Origin: Bryobacteraceae bacterium
GTDB taxonomy: Bacteria > Acidobacteriota > Terriglobia > Bryobacterales > Bryobacteraceae
DNA: 10,073 nucleotides
Reading direction: 5' to 3'
NCBI GenBank assembly: GCA_947456995.1
Contig: CANGVB010000076.1
Location: 1-10,073, forward strand
Shown here: positions 1 through 6,762 of the stretch, one piece after another
Numbering within the stretch: position 1 is the first letter of the stretch
Layout: each line of letters starts with the position of its first letter
Made by a program: the position numbers and the translations under genes
The notes under the pieces: generated by a model
What the model was told of the DNA's origin: nothing
What the model saw: only the letters and a program-made list of their open reading frames with translations
Database searches by the model: none

Positions 1-377
1 CCCCCAACTACTTGACCATCCACAACTTCACTCACCAGCGCCTCACCTTCAGCGCCAAAGCGAGTATGCACCTCCACGCGTCCACCCACCACTGCCGCCA
101 CCCCAAGCGCACACCACACACAAGGTGCCCACCAATTCTTCTTCTCACCCTCCACCCAATTCAGCGTCGGCGTCAGCGAGAACGGATGCAACACCCACGG
201 CTCACAAACATGCGGATGCAACACCACACCATGAATGTCCGATAGCCCCCGCAATAAACCCTCAACATCCTCCACGCCCAGCCGCGAAGTCAGGGCCGCA
301 TTAGAAGGGCAAACGCCATCCTCCACCAGCCCTCTCACCAACTCATAATGCAACCGCGACAACGCCTCTTCATTCAT
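1..377 (-). CDS. MerB-like (alkylmercury lyase family) protein, C-terminus cut by window edge
   Basis: Translating the minus strand from the ATG at 377-375 gives 125 open codons to the window edge. Residues 1-70 look like a small winged-helix domain of the kind found at the N-terminus of organomercurial lyases (short helices, SRLGVEDVEGLL, then HGVVLHPH). Next come the linker HPFSLTPT (64-71) and the start of the MerB core: WWAPCVWCALGV (82-93), VGGRVEVHT (97-105), a Gly-rich turn and a VVDG strand. In MerB the protonolysis centre is Cys96, Asp99 and Cys159. Cys86 here lines up with Cys96, but the Asp99 position is Cys89, and the Cys117 position appears to be Phe107. The Cys159 equivalent would lie outside the window. 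Real organomercurial cleavage is therefore uncertain, and many chromosomal MerB-like proteins have no mer genes beside them. A terminator separates this gene from the upstream oxidoreductase operon. No good ribosome binding site is visible (GGTGGG abuts the ATG). Family assignment is fairly sure; function is open. Confidence 0.72.
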   Translation of the reverse strand, partial: MNEEALSRLHYELVRGLVEDGVCPSNAALTSRLGVEDVEGLLRGLSDIHGVVLHPHVCEPWVLHPFSLTPTLNWVEGEKKNWWAPCVWCALGVAAVVGGRVEVHTRFGAEGEALVSEVVDGQVVG

Positions 378-392
378 CCCACCAAAATAACA

Positions 393-412
393 GGGCCCCA
401 TTTCTGGGGCCC
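393..412 (-). terminator. Intrinsic terminator after the oxidoreductase operon
   Basis: A perfect 8-bp inverted repeat (393-400 and 405-412) encloses a 4-base loop. Read on the minus strand the loop is GAAA, a stable GNRA-type tetraloop, and the stem is seven G/C pairs plus one A-T pair. It is followed by TGTTATTTT, a T-rich tract. It lies 31 bases past the stop codon of the molybdopterin subunit and 16 bases before the ATG of the MerB-like gene, so it should end the upstream operon and leave the MerB-like gene with little room for its own promoter unless readthrough occurs. The T-tract is interrupted, so termination may be partial. Confidence 0.7.
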
Positions 413-442
413 CATCTTCCAACAATTGTGATCAAGCCAGCC

Positions 443-2620
443 TTAGGCCCACTTGAATCCTTCCTTCGCCATCGGCAAGGTCCGAACACGAATCCCGCTC
501 GCGGCAAAGATCGCATTCGCAATCGCCGGCAGCACAGGCGGCAACGGTGGCTCACCCAGTCCAGTCGGCGAATTCTTGCTCTTGATGAAGTGCACTTCAA
601 TCTCGGGCGGTGCCTGCTTCATCCGCACCATCTGATGCTGATGGAAGTTCGTCTGTACAGTCCGGCCGCGATCAATCGTGATTTCCTGCGCCATCAATTC
701 GCTCATGCCGTCAATGATTGCGCCCTCCACCTGATTCTTCGCGCTGCTCGGGTGAATGATCTCGCTACCGACATCACCTACGGCCCAGACCTTGTGTACC
801 TTCACACGCTTCTGCGCATCGACACTCACCTCAGCCACCTGGGCAAAATACCCGCTGTGACTATAGTGGAAGCCAACGCCCATCCCCGTGCCTTTGGCCA
901 GCTTACGCTTGCCCCAGCCACTCTTCTCGGCCACAAGCTGCAAGCAAGCCTTCATGCGTCCAGCATCATAAGCTTCCATGCCCTTGCCCACCACCGGCTG
1001 ATCCCCCAGCAGGTCCAGACGGAACTGCACAGGATCCTTACCAGCAGCATGAGCCAGCTCATCGATAAAGGAATGGATCACCCATGCCAGCGAATTCGAC
1101 CTCGGCGCACGTAGCGGCCCGGTCGGTACCTTAGTCGGAATCAGGGTTGCTTCCACGCCAAAGTTCGACACAAAGTTCGCCGGAAAATCTCCCGGTGAAA
1201 TGTTCGACGAAGACACAAACTTCTCGCCTTCGCCAAAGCTCACAAAGTGGTCATGCCAACCGACAATCTTGCCACTGGCATCCACCGCTCCGCGCATATG
1301 CTGATACCCGCCAGGGCGATAAAAGTCATGGCGCATATCGTCTTCGCGAGTCCACAACAGCTTGATCGGCGTACCAGGAATCTGCTTGGCAATCCAAGCT
1401 GCTTCAATCATGTAGTCGTTGGCAAGACGTCGTCCAAAGCCACCACCGGTCCGCAACTGGTGCACGGTAATGTCAGCCGGCTTGAGGCCCAAGGCACTAG
1501 CCGCCATCTGCTGGCCGCGTCCCGGAGTCTGGCTCGGAGCCCAAACTTCCAGCTTGCCGTCCACAAAGCGTGCCGCGCAATTACCCGGCTCCATCTGTGC
1601 GTGCGAGATAAACGGATACTGATACTTCGCATCCACCTTCTTCACACCGCCAGCGATTGCTGCTTCCACGTCACCATCCTTGCGAATGGCAAACGCGGGC
1701 TTAGCCGCAAACAATTCCTTCGCCTTGGCATCGTAACCAACGCTGGTATGCGAAACCGTCGGGCCTTCTTCCCAAACCACTTTCAGCTTCTTGCGGGCTT
1801 CATTGGCGTACCACCACTTCTCAGCCACAATCGCCACACCGCTCGCCAGGCTCGACACATCGCCATTGCCTTCAACGATAAACGCATGCGTCACGCGAGG
1901 CATTTTCTTGATCTCATCGAGGTTCGCGCTAACAGCCTTGCCACCATAAACAGGGCACTTCTCGTAAACCGCAAACAGCATGCCCGGCAGCTTGAAGTCG
2001 ATGCTGTAGATCGGCTTGCCAGTCACCATCGCAGGCAGATCGATCGTCGGCATGCTCTTACCGATAATCTTGTAATCCTTGGCATCCTTCGGCTTCACTT
2101 GATCCGGCTTCGGCATCGGCAGCGCAGCGGCCTTCGACGCAATCTCGCCATAGCTCACGCTCTTGCCACTAGCCTTGTGCAGCACGCGGCCCATCTCGGT
2201 CGAGCACTCTTCCACTGGCACACCAAGGCTCGTCGCCCCGGCCTGCACCAGCATCAGGCGCGCAGTAGCACCCACCTGCCGCAACAGATCCCAGTTATTC
2301 GGAGTAGACCGGCTACCACCCGCAGACTGCGAACCAAACTTCACTTCATCGAGGTCGCCCTGCACCACACGCACAAGCTTCCAGTCGATGTCGAGTTCTT
2401 CCGCCAGAATCATCGGCAGAGCAGTCTTGATGCCCTGGCCCATTTCCGGATTCTTGCCGGTCAGCGTAACCATCCCATCCGGCGCAATCTTCACAAACGC
2501 ATTCGGGTCCAGCGGAGCCTGTGCCCTGCGCGGCCCTTGTGCCAGCGCCTCGTGGCCCCCAATCAACATTCCGCCGCCGCTCAGCAGCGAAACCTTCAGA
2601 AAGAAACGACGGCTATTCAT
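443..2620 (-). CDS. Tat-exported molybdopterin-binding subunit, xanthine dehydrogenase family (isoquinoline 1-oxidoreductase beta-like)
   Basis: The 725-residue large subunit carries the molybdenum cofactor of an aldehyde/N-heterocycle-hydroxylating oxidoreductase. The start has a twin-arginine signal (SRRFFLK at 3-9, hydrophobic stretch, likely cleavage after ALA at about 27), so the folded holoenzyme acts in the periplasm. The middle holds GGGFGRR at 392-398, the cofactor-binding glycine motif of the family. The segment GPLRAPRSN near two thirds is the usual RAP loop. Near the end GLGEPP (687-692) contains Glu690, the expected catalytic base. Length fits single-chain IorB-type subunits (about 700-770) rather than cytoplasmic XdhB. 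The ATG overlaps the stop of the ferredoxin-subunit gene by 8 bases, implying translational coupling and a 1:1 complex. No cytochrome c, FAD subunit or cofactor-insertion chaperone lies in the window, so the electron acceptor is not visible. Substrate cannot be read from sequence; aldehyde, isoquinoline-like heterocycle or nicotinate-like compounds are all possible. Confidence 0.92.
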   Translation of the reverse strand: MNSRRFFLKVSLLSGGGMLIGGHEALAQGPRRAQAPLDPNAFVKIAPDGMVTLTGKNPEMGQGIKTALPMILAEELDIDWKLVRVVQGDLDEVKFGSQSAGGSRSTPNNWDLLRQVGATARLMLVQAGATSLGVPVEECSTEMGRVLHKASGKSVSYGEIASKAAALPMPKPDQVKPKDAKDYKIIGKSMPTIDLPAMVTGKPIYSIDFKLPGMLFAVYEKCPVYGGKAVSANLDEIKKMPRVTHAFIVEGNGDVSSLASGVAIVAEKWWYANEARKKLKVVWEEGPTVSHTSVGYDAKAKELFAAKPAFAIRKDGDVEAAIAGGVKKVDAKYQYPFISHAQMEPGNCAARFVDGKLEVWAPSQTPGRGQQMAASALGLKPADITVHQLRTGGGFGRRLANDYMIEAAWIAKQIPGTPIKLLWTREDDMRHDFYRPGGYQHMRGAVDASGKIVGWHDHFVSFGEGEKFVSSSNISPGDFPANFVSNFGVEATLIPTKVPTGPLRAPRSNSLAWVIHSFIDELAHAAGKDPVQFRLDLLGDQPVVGKGMEAYDAGRMKACLQLVAEKSGWGKRKLAKGTGMGVGFHYSHSGYFAQVAEVSVDAQKRVKVHKVWAVGDVGSEIIHPSSAKNQVEGAIIDGMSELMAQEITIDRGRTVQTNFHQHQMVRMKQAPPEIEVHFIKSKNSPTGLGEPPLPPVLPAIANAIFAASGIRVRTLPMAKEGFKWA

Positions 2621-3104
2621 TGTTGTTAGCCCCCGAAGCGTTAGAGGTCTGCATCAAACGTGCCGCCAAATGGACGGCCTTCTTGATACGCGTATAGGTG
2701 CCACAGCGGCAAAGGTTGCCATCGAGAGCATTCTCGATCTCGGCATCGGTCGGGTTTGAGTTCTTCGCAAGCAGCGCTGCCGCAGTCATCAATTGACCCG
2801 CCTGGCAGTAACCGCATTGCGGTACATCCATTTCCATCCACGCCTTCTGCAGTGCATGCGCCCCCTCAGGCGACAGCCCTTCAATCGTCGTGATCTTCTT
2901 GCCAGCCACCGACGACACAGGAGTCAGGCACGAGCGAATCGGCACCCCATCCTGATGTACAGTACAAGCACCGCATTGTCCAGCACCACACCCAAACTTC
3001 GTGCCGCACATTTCCAACTCATCGCGTAACACCCACAACAGGGGCATGTTCGCAGGGACTTCAACACTAACGGGCTTCCCGTTCAGCGTCATCGCTATGG
3101 CCAT
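2613..3104 (-). CDS. (2Fe-2S)-binding subunit of the xanthine dehydrogenase family oxidoreductase (IorA-like)
   Basis: The small electron-transfer subunit passes electrons from the molybdenum site to an acceptor through two [2Fe-2S] clusters. An N-terminal plant-ferredoxin-type domain has GCGAGQCGAC with Cys39, Cys44, Cys47 and the fourth ligand Cys59. A C-terminal helical domain has CGYC (Cys97, Cys100) and LCRCG (Cys132, Cys134). All eight ligands are present, and 163 residues is normal for stand-alone small subunits. I choose the ATG at 3104-3102 because AAGGAG (minus strand, 3117-3112) sits 7 bases upstream of it; a TTG at 3110 would be only one base from that site. There is no signal peptide, so the subunit probably crosses the membrane with its Tat-tagged partner, as known for other heteromeric Tat substrates. 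The stop codon overlaps the next gene's start by 8 bases. Confidence 0.94.
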   Translation of the reverse strand: MAIAMTLNGKPVSVEVPANMPLLWVLRDELEMCGTKFGCGAGQCGACTVHQDGVPIRSCLTPVSSVAGKKITTIEGLSPEGAHALQKAWMEMDVPQCGYCQAGQLMTAAALLAKNSNPTDAEIENALDGNLCRCGTYTRIKKAVHLAARLMQTSNASGANNNE

Positions 3105-3111
3105 TGGCAAA

Positions 3112-3117
3112 CTCCTT
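3112..3117 (-). promoter_or_regulatory. Ribosome binding site that sets the small-subunit start
   Basis: The minus strand reads AAGGAG here, 7 bases before the ATG at 3104-3102. This is the clearest Shine-Dalgarno in the window. It rules out the in-frame TTG at 3110, which is only one base away. Confidence 0.75.
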
Positions 3118-3148
3118 TCTGCTATTGTGGCAGAACTCGAAAGCCTCC

Positions 3149-3382
3149 TCAGGCCACTTCTTGCAAATTGCTGGGCGACGCCATGATGGCAACTGTTGTG
3201 GGTTCAGGAATCGACTGTCCGTCTTCGATCAGATCCTCGAGGTAGAGGTCGATCGCTTCTTGTATGTTGTGGGCGATTTCTTCAAGCGAATCGCCCACAG
3301 TGATGCACCCAGGCAAATCGGGCACATAAGCCGACAAATTACCGTCGGCCTGCTCTACAACCACCGCGTAAGCTCGCATCAT
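3149..3382 (-). CDS. Orphan HicB-family antitoxin-like protein
   Basis: The 77-residue protein has the HicB core: YAVVVEQADGNLSAYVPDLPGC, then TVGDSLEEIAHNIQEAI and a LEDLIEDGQSIPEP tail. This is the partial RNase-H-like fold that inhibits HicA mRNA interferases. It ends right after the core, so the C-terminal helix-turn-helix or ribbon-helix-helix domain of longer HicB proteins (about 130 residues) is absent. No HicA is found: the upstream neighbour is a divergent RelE/ParE-type module and the downstream neighbour is the ferredoxin subunit. Solo HicB-like genes are common and their role is usually unknown. The start at 3382 has GGGA 8 bases upstream; the ATG at 3379 is an alternative. Only 44 bases separate its stop from the small-subunit ATG, so it may be the first gene of the oxidoreductase transcript. 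Family call is firm; function as an antitoxin is uncertain. Confidence 0.85.
   Translation of the reverse strand: MMRAYAVVVEQADGNLSAYVPDLPGCITVGDSLEEIAHNIQEAIDLYLEDLIEDGQSIPEPTTVAIMASPSNLQEVA
3268..3299. repeat. Perfect 11-bp inverted repeat inside the hicB-like gene
   Basis: The arms 3268-3278 (TGTGGGCGATT) and 3289-3299 (AATCGCCCACA) are exact reverse complements around a 10-base spacer. The repeat lies within codons for the VGDSLEEIAHN segment. It could fold as an RNA hairpin in the hicB mRNA or act as a dyad site. It may also be chance, since the arms encode conserved residues. Confidence 0.6.
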
Positions 3383-3395
3383 TCTTGTGATCCCG

Positions 3396-3402
3396 TAAAA
3401 TA
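3396..3402. promoter_or_regulatory. Possible overlapping divergent -10 elements between hicB-like and toxin-antitoxin genes
   Basis: The 26 bases between the two start codons (3383-3408) hold one AT-rich core in otherwise GC-rich DNA. On the plus strand TAAAAT (3396-3401) matches five of six -10 positions and lies 7 bases before the antitoxin ATG. On the minus strand TATTTT (3402-3397) matches four of six and lies 14 bases before the hicB ATG. No convincing -35 box was found on either strand; the minus strand has a weak TTGTTC 18 bases away. If the plus-strand box is real, the antitoxin mRNA would be leaderless or nearly so. Confidence 0.35.
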
Positions 3403-3408
3403 GAAGCT

Positions 3409-3609
3409 ATGTCCGCTATCGAACAAATCGAGCAAGCAATCGAGAAGCTTTCACCCGAAGACTTCTTCCGCCTCTCGCAGTGGATCCATGAGCGTGAGCA
3501 ATCTCAATGGGACCTCGAACTCGATGCAGACTCAGTATCGGGCAAGCTGGACTCACTCTTCAGCGAAGCGGCCCATCCTGAGCCTAAACCATTTCCGCCA
3601 ACAAAATGA
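3409..3609 (+). CDS. Antitoxin of a RelE/ParE-type toxin-antitoxin pair
   Basis: This 66-residue acidic protein begins IEQIEQAIEKLSPEDFFRL, then SQWIHERE, WDLELDAD and GKLDSLFSEA. That succession (AIEKLSPE, W at about 38, GKLD, then a short tail) matches a small antitoxin family regularly found directly upstream of RelE/ParE-fold toxins. The charged helical body and the proline-rich end suit a flexible protein that wraps its toxin. No clear DNA-binding fold is evident from sequence, so autoregulation is not assured. Its stop overlaps the toxin start in an ATGA junction, the usual arrangement that couples toxin translation to antitoxin translation. No strong ribosome binding site is seen; AGAAG is 2 bases from the ATG. 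Confidence 0.8.
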   Translation: MSAIEQIEQAIEKLSPEDFFRLSQWIHEREQSQWDLELDADSVSGKLDSLFSEAAHPEPKPFPPTK

Positions 3610-3869
3610 CATCTGTCGGTACGAAACGATTCTGGCAGCTATATCGCAATCTGCCCGAACCCATCCGGCAACTTGCCGTCAAAAACTACCACCTCTGGCG
3701 AAGCGACCCAAGTCACCCCTCACTTCGATATAGACTCCTTGCTGGTTCCACCAATCGATTCACAATCCGGGTGGGTGCACATCACCGGGCTTTAGCTTTG
3801 CAATCTACCGGCAAAATTACTTGGGTCTGGATCGGTACTCACGCCGAGTACGATCGACTCACGCGTTAG
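3606..3869 (+). CDS. RelE/ParE-superfamily toxin
   Basis: This 87-residue basic protein has the layout of compact RelE/ParE-fold toxins: an N-terminal helical hairpin (KRFWQLYRNLPEPIRQLAVKN), the motif DPSHPSLRYRLL, and a C-terminal sheet with FTIRVGAHHRALAL, then ITWVWIGTHAEYDRL at the end. The Arg in IRV and the Arg in HHRAL are the basic residues usually conserved on the sheet. Members of the superfamily either cut mRNA on the ribosome (RelE) or poison gyrase (ParE). The final WIGTHAEYDRL is typical of a RelE-like subgroup, but I cannot tell the target from sequence. The gene appears intact and is preceded by its cognate antitoxin with a 4-base overlap. Stable maintenance, stress response or phage interference are possible roles. 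Confidence 0.85.
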   Translation: MTSVGTKRFWQLYRNLPEPIRQLAVKNYHLWRSDPSHPSLRYRLLAGSTNRFTIRVGAHHRALALQSTGKITWVWIGTHAEYDRLTR

Positions 3870-3936
3870 CCTTCTAACCACAACGTCACACACCATTCAT
3901 CCCCCTTTAACACCCGCCTCCTAACCTCAAAGCTAC

Positions 3937-6762
3937 ATGCGCTTTCTAGTTCTTCTCTTAGCCGCCACAAGTGTCTTCGCACAGTCCAACGCCTCCGACG
4001 CCGCCATGGACGGCTACATCCAGGACGCTTCCGGTGCCCGTATCGCCGCAGCCCAAATCGCTGCCCGCAACATCTCCACCAACGTCGAAATCACCACCAC
4101 AACCAACAGCGAAGGCTACTACCGTTTCCCGCTCCTCAAGGTCGGCGAATACGATCTCCGCGTCTCCGCAACAGGCTTCTCAGAATTCAAACAGTCCGGC
4201 ATCCGCCTCTCGGTCGGCAAGCAAGCCCGCATCGATGTCTCCCTAAAAGTAGGGGCCCTCACCGATAGCGTCACTGTCACCGCAGACGCCGCAATCGTCG
4301 ATCAGGGCAAGATCGCCCAGCAGGAAGTCCTCGGCGAAAAAGAAATCCGCTCCCTCCCCATCACCTCCCGCAACGTCTACAACTTCCACCTCCTCGGCCC
4401 CGGCGTCAAAGGCATCCCCTCCACCGGCTTCGGCACCACCCAGTTCACCTTCGGCGGTAGCAACCGCTCCACCTGGACCGTCGATGGCCTCGACAACACA
4501 GCCCGCCGCAACGCCCGTCAGATCCGCCTCGTCATCTCAACTCCAGAATCGGTCCAAGAGATGCAAGTCATCTCCGGCGCATACTCCGCAGAATTCGGAC
4601 GCGCCGCCGGCGGCGTCATCAACGTCATCTCCCGCTCTGGCACTAACGATCTTCACGGCTCCGGCATGGGTCTCTACCGTCCGCTCGAAACCACCGCCCG
4701 CGCACCCCTCGCTGCTACGCGAGCCGATCAGACCTGGTGGATGGTCGCCGGCAACCTCGCCGGCGCAATCAAAAAAGACCGCCTCTGGTTCTTCATCAAT
4801 GACGAGTTCAATCCCCTCAAGATCCCCCAACCCGTCACCATCCTTCCTGCCAATGCAACAGCCTTGAACCTCCCTGCCTCAGACCTCGGCAACTCCCCCT
4901 TCGGTGAAACCTTCCACACCCCCAGCGCAAAGTTGAACTTTAAACTCAACGACAAAAACTCCGGCTTCCTCCGCTACAACCGCTTCACCAACGATCAGCC
5001 TGGCGGCGGTGGCGGCCTCACCACCATCGGCCGCAGCCTCACCTTCGAAGACCGCATGAACGGCGGTGCCGCCCAACTTGCCACAGTCATCTCACCCAAC
5101 CTCCTCAACGAATTCCGCTTCGGCATCAACCGCCGCGCCGAGACCCGTGAAACCTACGTCCCCGGCCAGCCAAACGGCGCTCAGATCAACATCAACAACG
5201 TCGCAAATTTTGGAGTCAACCCACTCGCCGGCTCAGGCTCGGTCGAAGCCTCAACCCAGTTCATCAACAACCTCTCCTGGACCAAAGGCCGCCACACCAT
5301 CAAAACCGGCATTGATTACCAAACCACCAACTTCGACGTTCGTAGCGCCCTCACCCGCCTCTTCAGCTTCAACGGCCTCGCCGCCGTCTCCGGTGTCCGC
5401 CCCGCCGTCACTCCTCTCGACCAATACCTCAATACCCTGCGCGGCACCATCGACCCAGCCACCCAACGCGCTTTCACCTACACACAGCTCTCGCAGGATC
5501 TCGGCGAAAACTCAGTCAAGCTCCGCTTCAACTTCATCAACCTCTTCGTCCAGGACGAATACCGCATCAACTCCCGACTCACCCTCAACCTCGGTGTCCG
5601 CTACGAACTCATCCTCTTCCCCGTCCTCGACGACAAAGCTCCCTACGAGCTTTCACGCCGCATCAACAACGACAAGAACAACATCGCCCCCCGCATCGGC
5701 CTCAGCTACTCGCCCTTCAAGGATGGCAAGACTGTCATCCGCGCGGGCTACGGTCTCTTCTACGATTCGCCCAGCCTCTCGCTCGTCTCTAACGGCGCAC
5801 AGGTTAATGGCCGTCGCATCCTTAACTACACTGTCCCCGGCACAGACCTCCGCTCCCCGGTCTTCCCCAACCTCCTCGCCACCACAGACCCCAGCTTCCA
5901 GACTCCCCCCAACGTCACTGCCTTCCCCAAAGACTTCCAGGTCATGTACGCCAACAATGCCAGCTTCCAGATCGAACGCCAGCTCTTCGACGACATGTCT
6001 CTCAATCTGCAATACAGCTACTGGGGCCACCGCTTCGGTTCTTACTCGCGCGACATCAACCTCAGCGCCCCCACCGGCAACCTCGCTGACGGCCGCCCCA
6101 TCTATCGGGGCAGCCTCGGCCGTCCCGACACCCGCTTCCGCCAGATCAACCTCGTAGAATCGGGCGGCAACGGCAACTACAACGGCCTCGATCTCACGCT
6201 CCGCAAGCGCTTCAGCAAAGGTGTCCTCCTCAGCGCTTCCTACTCCTGGTCCCACGCTCTTGCCAACTCAGAACTCGACGGCAGCACTCTCTCCGATCCC
6301 TCCAACCTCGCCCGTGACTACGGCAACGCCTCCACCGACGTCCGTCACAACTTCACCGCACAAGGCCTCTGGGCTCCCCAGTTCAAATTCATCAAGGGCC
6401 TCGAAGTCTCAAGCGTCTTCTTCTACAATTCCGGCTACCCAATCAACGCGCTCGCCGGTGCTGACCTCAACAACGATCTTGTCCTCAACGATCGCATCAT
6501 CGGCCGCGGCCGCAACGCCTTCCAGGGCCCTAACTTCGCCCAGATGGATCTCCGCCTCGCCCGTAAGATCAAGATCTTCGAAGGCCAGACTCTTGAGCTC
6601 ATCGCCGAATCCGAAAACTTCCTCAATCGCTTCAACCCCGGCTGCAGCATCGCTAGCTGCACAGGCGCTGTAGTCAATCGCGACGGTGCTGCCGACTTCG
6701 GCCGCATCACTGCCACCCGCCCCGGCCGCGTCTTCCAGTTCGGCATGAGGTACAGCTTCTAA
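3937..6762 (+). CDS. TonB-dependent receptor with carboxypeptidase-regulatory-like domain (Oar-like)
   Basis: The 941-residue outer-membrane transporter starts with a signal peptide (MRFLVLLLAATSVFA, cleavage after about residue 15). Residues about 22-105 form a carboxypeptidase-regulatory-like beta-sandwich (DGYIQDASGARIAAAQI, GYYRFPLLKVGEYDLRV). The plug follows, with SRNVYN near 145, TVDGLDN near 182 and SAEFGRAAGGVINVISRSG near 217-236. The rest is a beta-barrel with alternating aromatic strands and a terminal Phe (GMRYSF), the signal recognised by the outer-membrane assembly machinery. I see no obvious TonB box, which is common in this Oar-like type. Substrate is unknown; homologues are thought to import large or polymeric nutrients. 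It overlaps the following zinc-hydrolase gene by one base, which suggests the hydrolase makes or trims the transported ligand. The upstream 67-base gap shows neither a clear ribosome binding site nor a clear promoter. Confidence 0.93.
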   Translation: MRFLVLLLAATSVFAQSNASDAAMDGYIQDASGARIAAAQIAARNISTNVEITTTTNSEGYYRFPLLKVGEYDLRVSATGFSEFKQSGIRLSVGKQARIDVSLKVGALTDSVTVTADAAIVDQGKIAQQEVLGEKEIRSLPITSRNVYNFHLLGPGVKGIPSTGFGTTQFTFGGSNRSTWTVDGLDNTARRNARQIRLVISTPESVQEMQVISGAYSAEFGRAAGGVINVISRSGTNDLHGSGMGLYRPLETTARAPLAATRADQTWWMVAGNLAGAIKKDRLWFFINDEFNPLKIPQPVTILPANATALNLPASDLGNSPFGETFHTPSAKLNFKLNDKNSGFLRYNRFTNDQPGGGGGLTTIGRSLTFEDRMNGGAAQLATVISPNLLNEFRFGINRRAETRETYVPGQPNGAQININNVANFGVNPLAGSGSVEASTQFINNLSWTKGRHTIKTGIDYQTTNFDVRSALTRLFSFNGLAAVSGVRPAVTPLDQYLNTLRGTIDPATQRAFTYTQLSQDLGENSVKLRFNFINLFVQDEYRINSRLTLNLGVRYELILFPVLDDKAPYELSRRINNDKNNIAPRIGLSYSPFKDGKTVIRAGYGLFYDSPSLSLVSNGAQVNGRRILNYTVPGTDLRSPVFPNLLATTDPSFQTPPNVTAFPKDFQVMYANNASFQIERQLFDDMSLNLQYSYWGHRFGSYSRDINLSAPTGNLADGRPIYRGSLGRPDTRFRQINLVESGGNGNYNGLDLTLRKRFSKGVLLSASYSWSHALANSELDGSTLSDPSNLARDYGNASTDVRHNFTAQGLWAPQFKFIKGLEVSSVFFYNSGYPINALAGADLNNDLVLNDRIIGRGRNAFQGPNFAQMDLRLARKIKIFEGQTLELIAESENFLNRFNPGCSIASCTGAVVNRDGAADFGRITATRPGRVFQFGMRYSF

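Noticed and set aside
12..245. Plus-strand open frame of 77 codons at the left edge
   Set aside because: It is rich in His, Arg, Thr and Pro with no recognisable fold, and lies antisense to the MerB-like gene, whose minus-strand translation shows clear family motifs.
1247..2629. Long plus-strand open frame (460 codons), and 428-1114 likewise
   Set aside because: Both are antisense to the molybdopterin subunit, have low-complexity His/Arg/Leu-rich products, and match nothing. They arise from GC-rich codon bias on the opposite strand.
3149..3869. A full HicAB module or a hicA fragment
   Set aside because: I read both strands around the hicB-like gene. The adjacent small toxin has RelE/ParE features (WIGTHAEYDRL ending) and is paired with its own antitoxin; no HicA-like double-stranded-RNA-binding fold sequence is present.
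3865..3878. Small hairpin GTTAG-CCTT-CTAAC at the toxin stop codon as a terminator
   Set aside because: The stem is only 5 bp and AT-containing, with no T-tract after it, so it is too weak to call.
5066..6157. Plus-strand open frame of 363 codons inside the receptor gene, plus 4484-4867 and 6221-6673
   Set aside because: The products are Ser/Pro/Thr repeats made by reading C-rich codons one frame off; the receptor frame has full domain structure throughout.
5653..6255. Minus-strand open frames under the receptor and hydrolase genes (also 6409-6777)
   Set aside because: They are Val/Ala/Glu/Gly-rich antisense shadows without motifs, ribosome sites or gene-like neighbours.
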